Assembly (NCBI GenBank): GCA_903820565.1
Contig: CAIJHZ010000185.1
Span: 1-12,497, forward strand
DNA: 12,497 bases
DNA from: an uncultured Actinomycetes bacterium
GTDB lineage: Bacteria; Actinomycetota; Actinomycetes; Nanopelagicales; Nanopelagicaceae
Reading direction: 5' to 3'
Shown: piece by piece, positions 12,497 through 12,497 of the stretch
How the letters are laid out: each line of letters starts with the position of its first letter
How positions within the stretch are numbered: the first letter of the stretch is position 1
Notes under the pieces: model-generated
Seen by the model: only the letters and a program-made list of their open reading frames with translations
Database searches by the model: none
Told to the model about the DNA's origin: nothing
Made by a program: the position numbers and the translations under genes

Positions 12497-12497
12497 A

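Noticed and set aside
1..12497. tRNA, rRNA, CRISPR array, insertion sequence or prophage
   Set aside because: No cloverleaf, rRNA segment, spaced direct repeats, transposase or terminal inverted repeats were seen; the space is filled by ordinary genes.

Overview
The window looks like part of a compact, streamlined actinobacterial chromosome. By eye it is mid-40s % GC, gaps between genes are mostly 0-25 nt, many genes overlap, and several families are typically actinobacterial (DUF4307, DUF3817, a DrrAB-type exporter, a PIN-PhoH2 protein, a short Rv1086-like cis-isoprenyl transferase). Low GC with this gene content fits freshwater acI actinobacteria (Nanopelagicales); that placement is inferred, not shown.

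Layout. 1-54: the last codons of an unidentified plus-strand gene, whose stop overlaps the stop of ispH. 51-4127: divergent ispH (minus) and xseA-xseB-class I fumarase (plus). 4134-4730: an exported lytic-transglycosylase-like protein, minus strand, behind a roughly 320-nt leader and intergenic region that carries hairpins, a palindrome and a tandem repeat. 5054-8372: a minus-strand run of phoH, uppS, a DUF3817 membrane protein, a SURF1-family protein and a 44-aa one-helix membrane protein; the last four overlap one another. 8387-9272: DUF4307 protein and greA, plus strand. 9296-10749: an accessory-looking stretch with a frameshifted cytochrome P450 (minus) divergent from a small ABM-like protein (plus). 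10764-12496: a DrrB/DrrA-type ABC exporter, minus strand, with the ATPase running off the right edge.

The core order (greA - DUF4307 - uppS - phoH - fumarase - xseB/xseA - ispH) recalls the Mycobacterium tuberculosis Rv1080c-Rv1110 segment, condensed and without mca next to the DUF4307 gene. Functions are mainly housekeeping: isoprenoid precursor and polyprenyl synthesis (ispH, uppS), DNA repair (exonuclease VII), the TCA cycle (fumarase), cytochrome oxidase assembly (SURF1), transcript cleavage (greA), RNA metabolism (phoH) and cell-wall remodelling.

The most interesting signal is in how genes start. Five genes have a TANNNT -10-like hexamer exactly 6 nt before an ATG or GTG and no Shine-Dalgarno (SD), as expected for leaderless transcripts. 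Three of the five share the tighter form TAGNNT-NACCCC-ATG, and two of those lie back to back in a near-perfect palindrome between ispH and xseA. Genes proposed to start at TTG, or at the revised GTG of the transglycosylase, instead have clear SD sequences.
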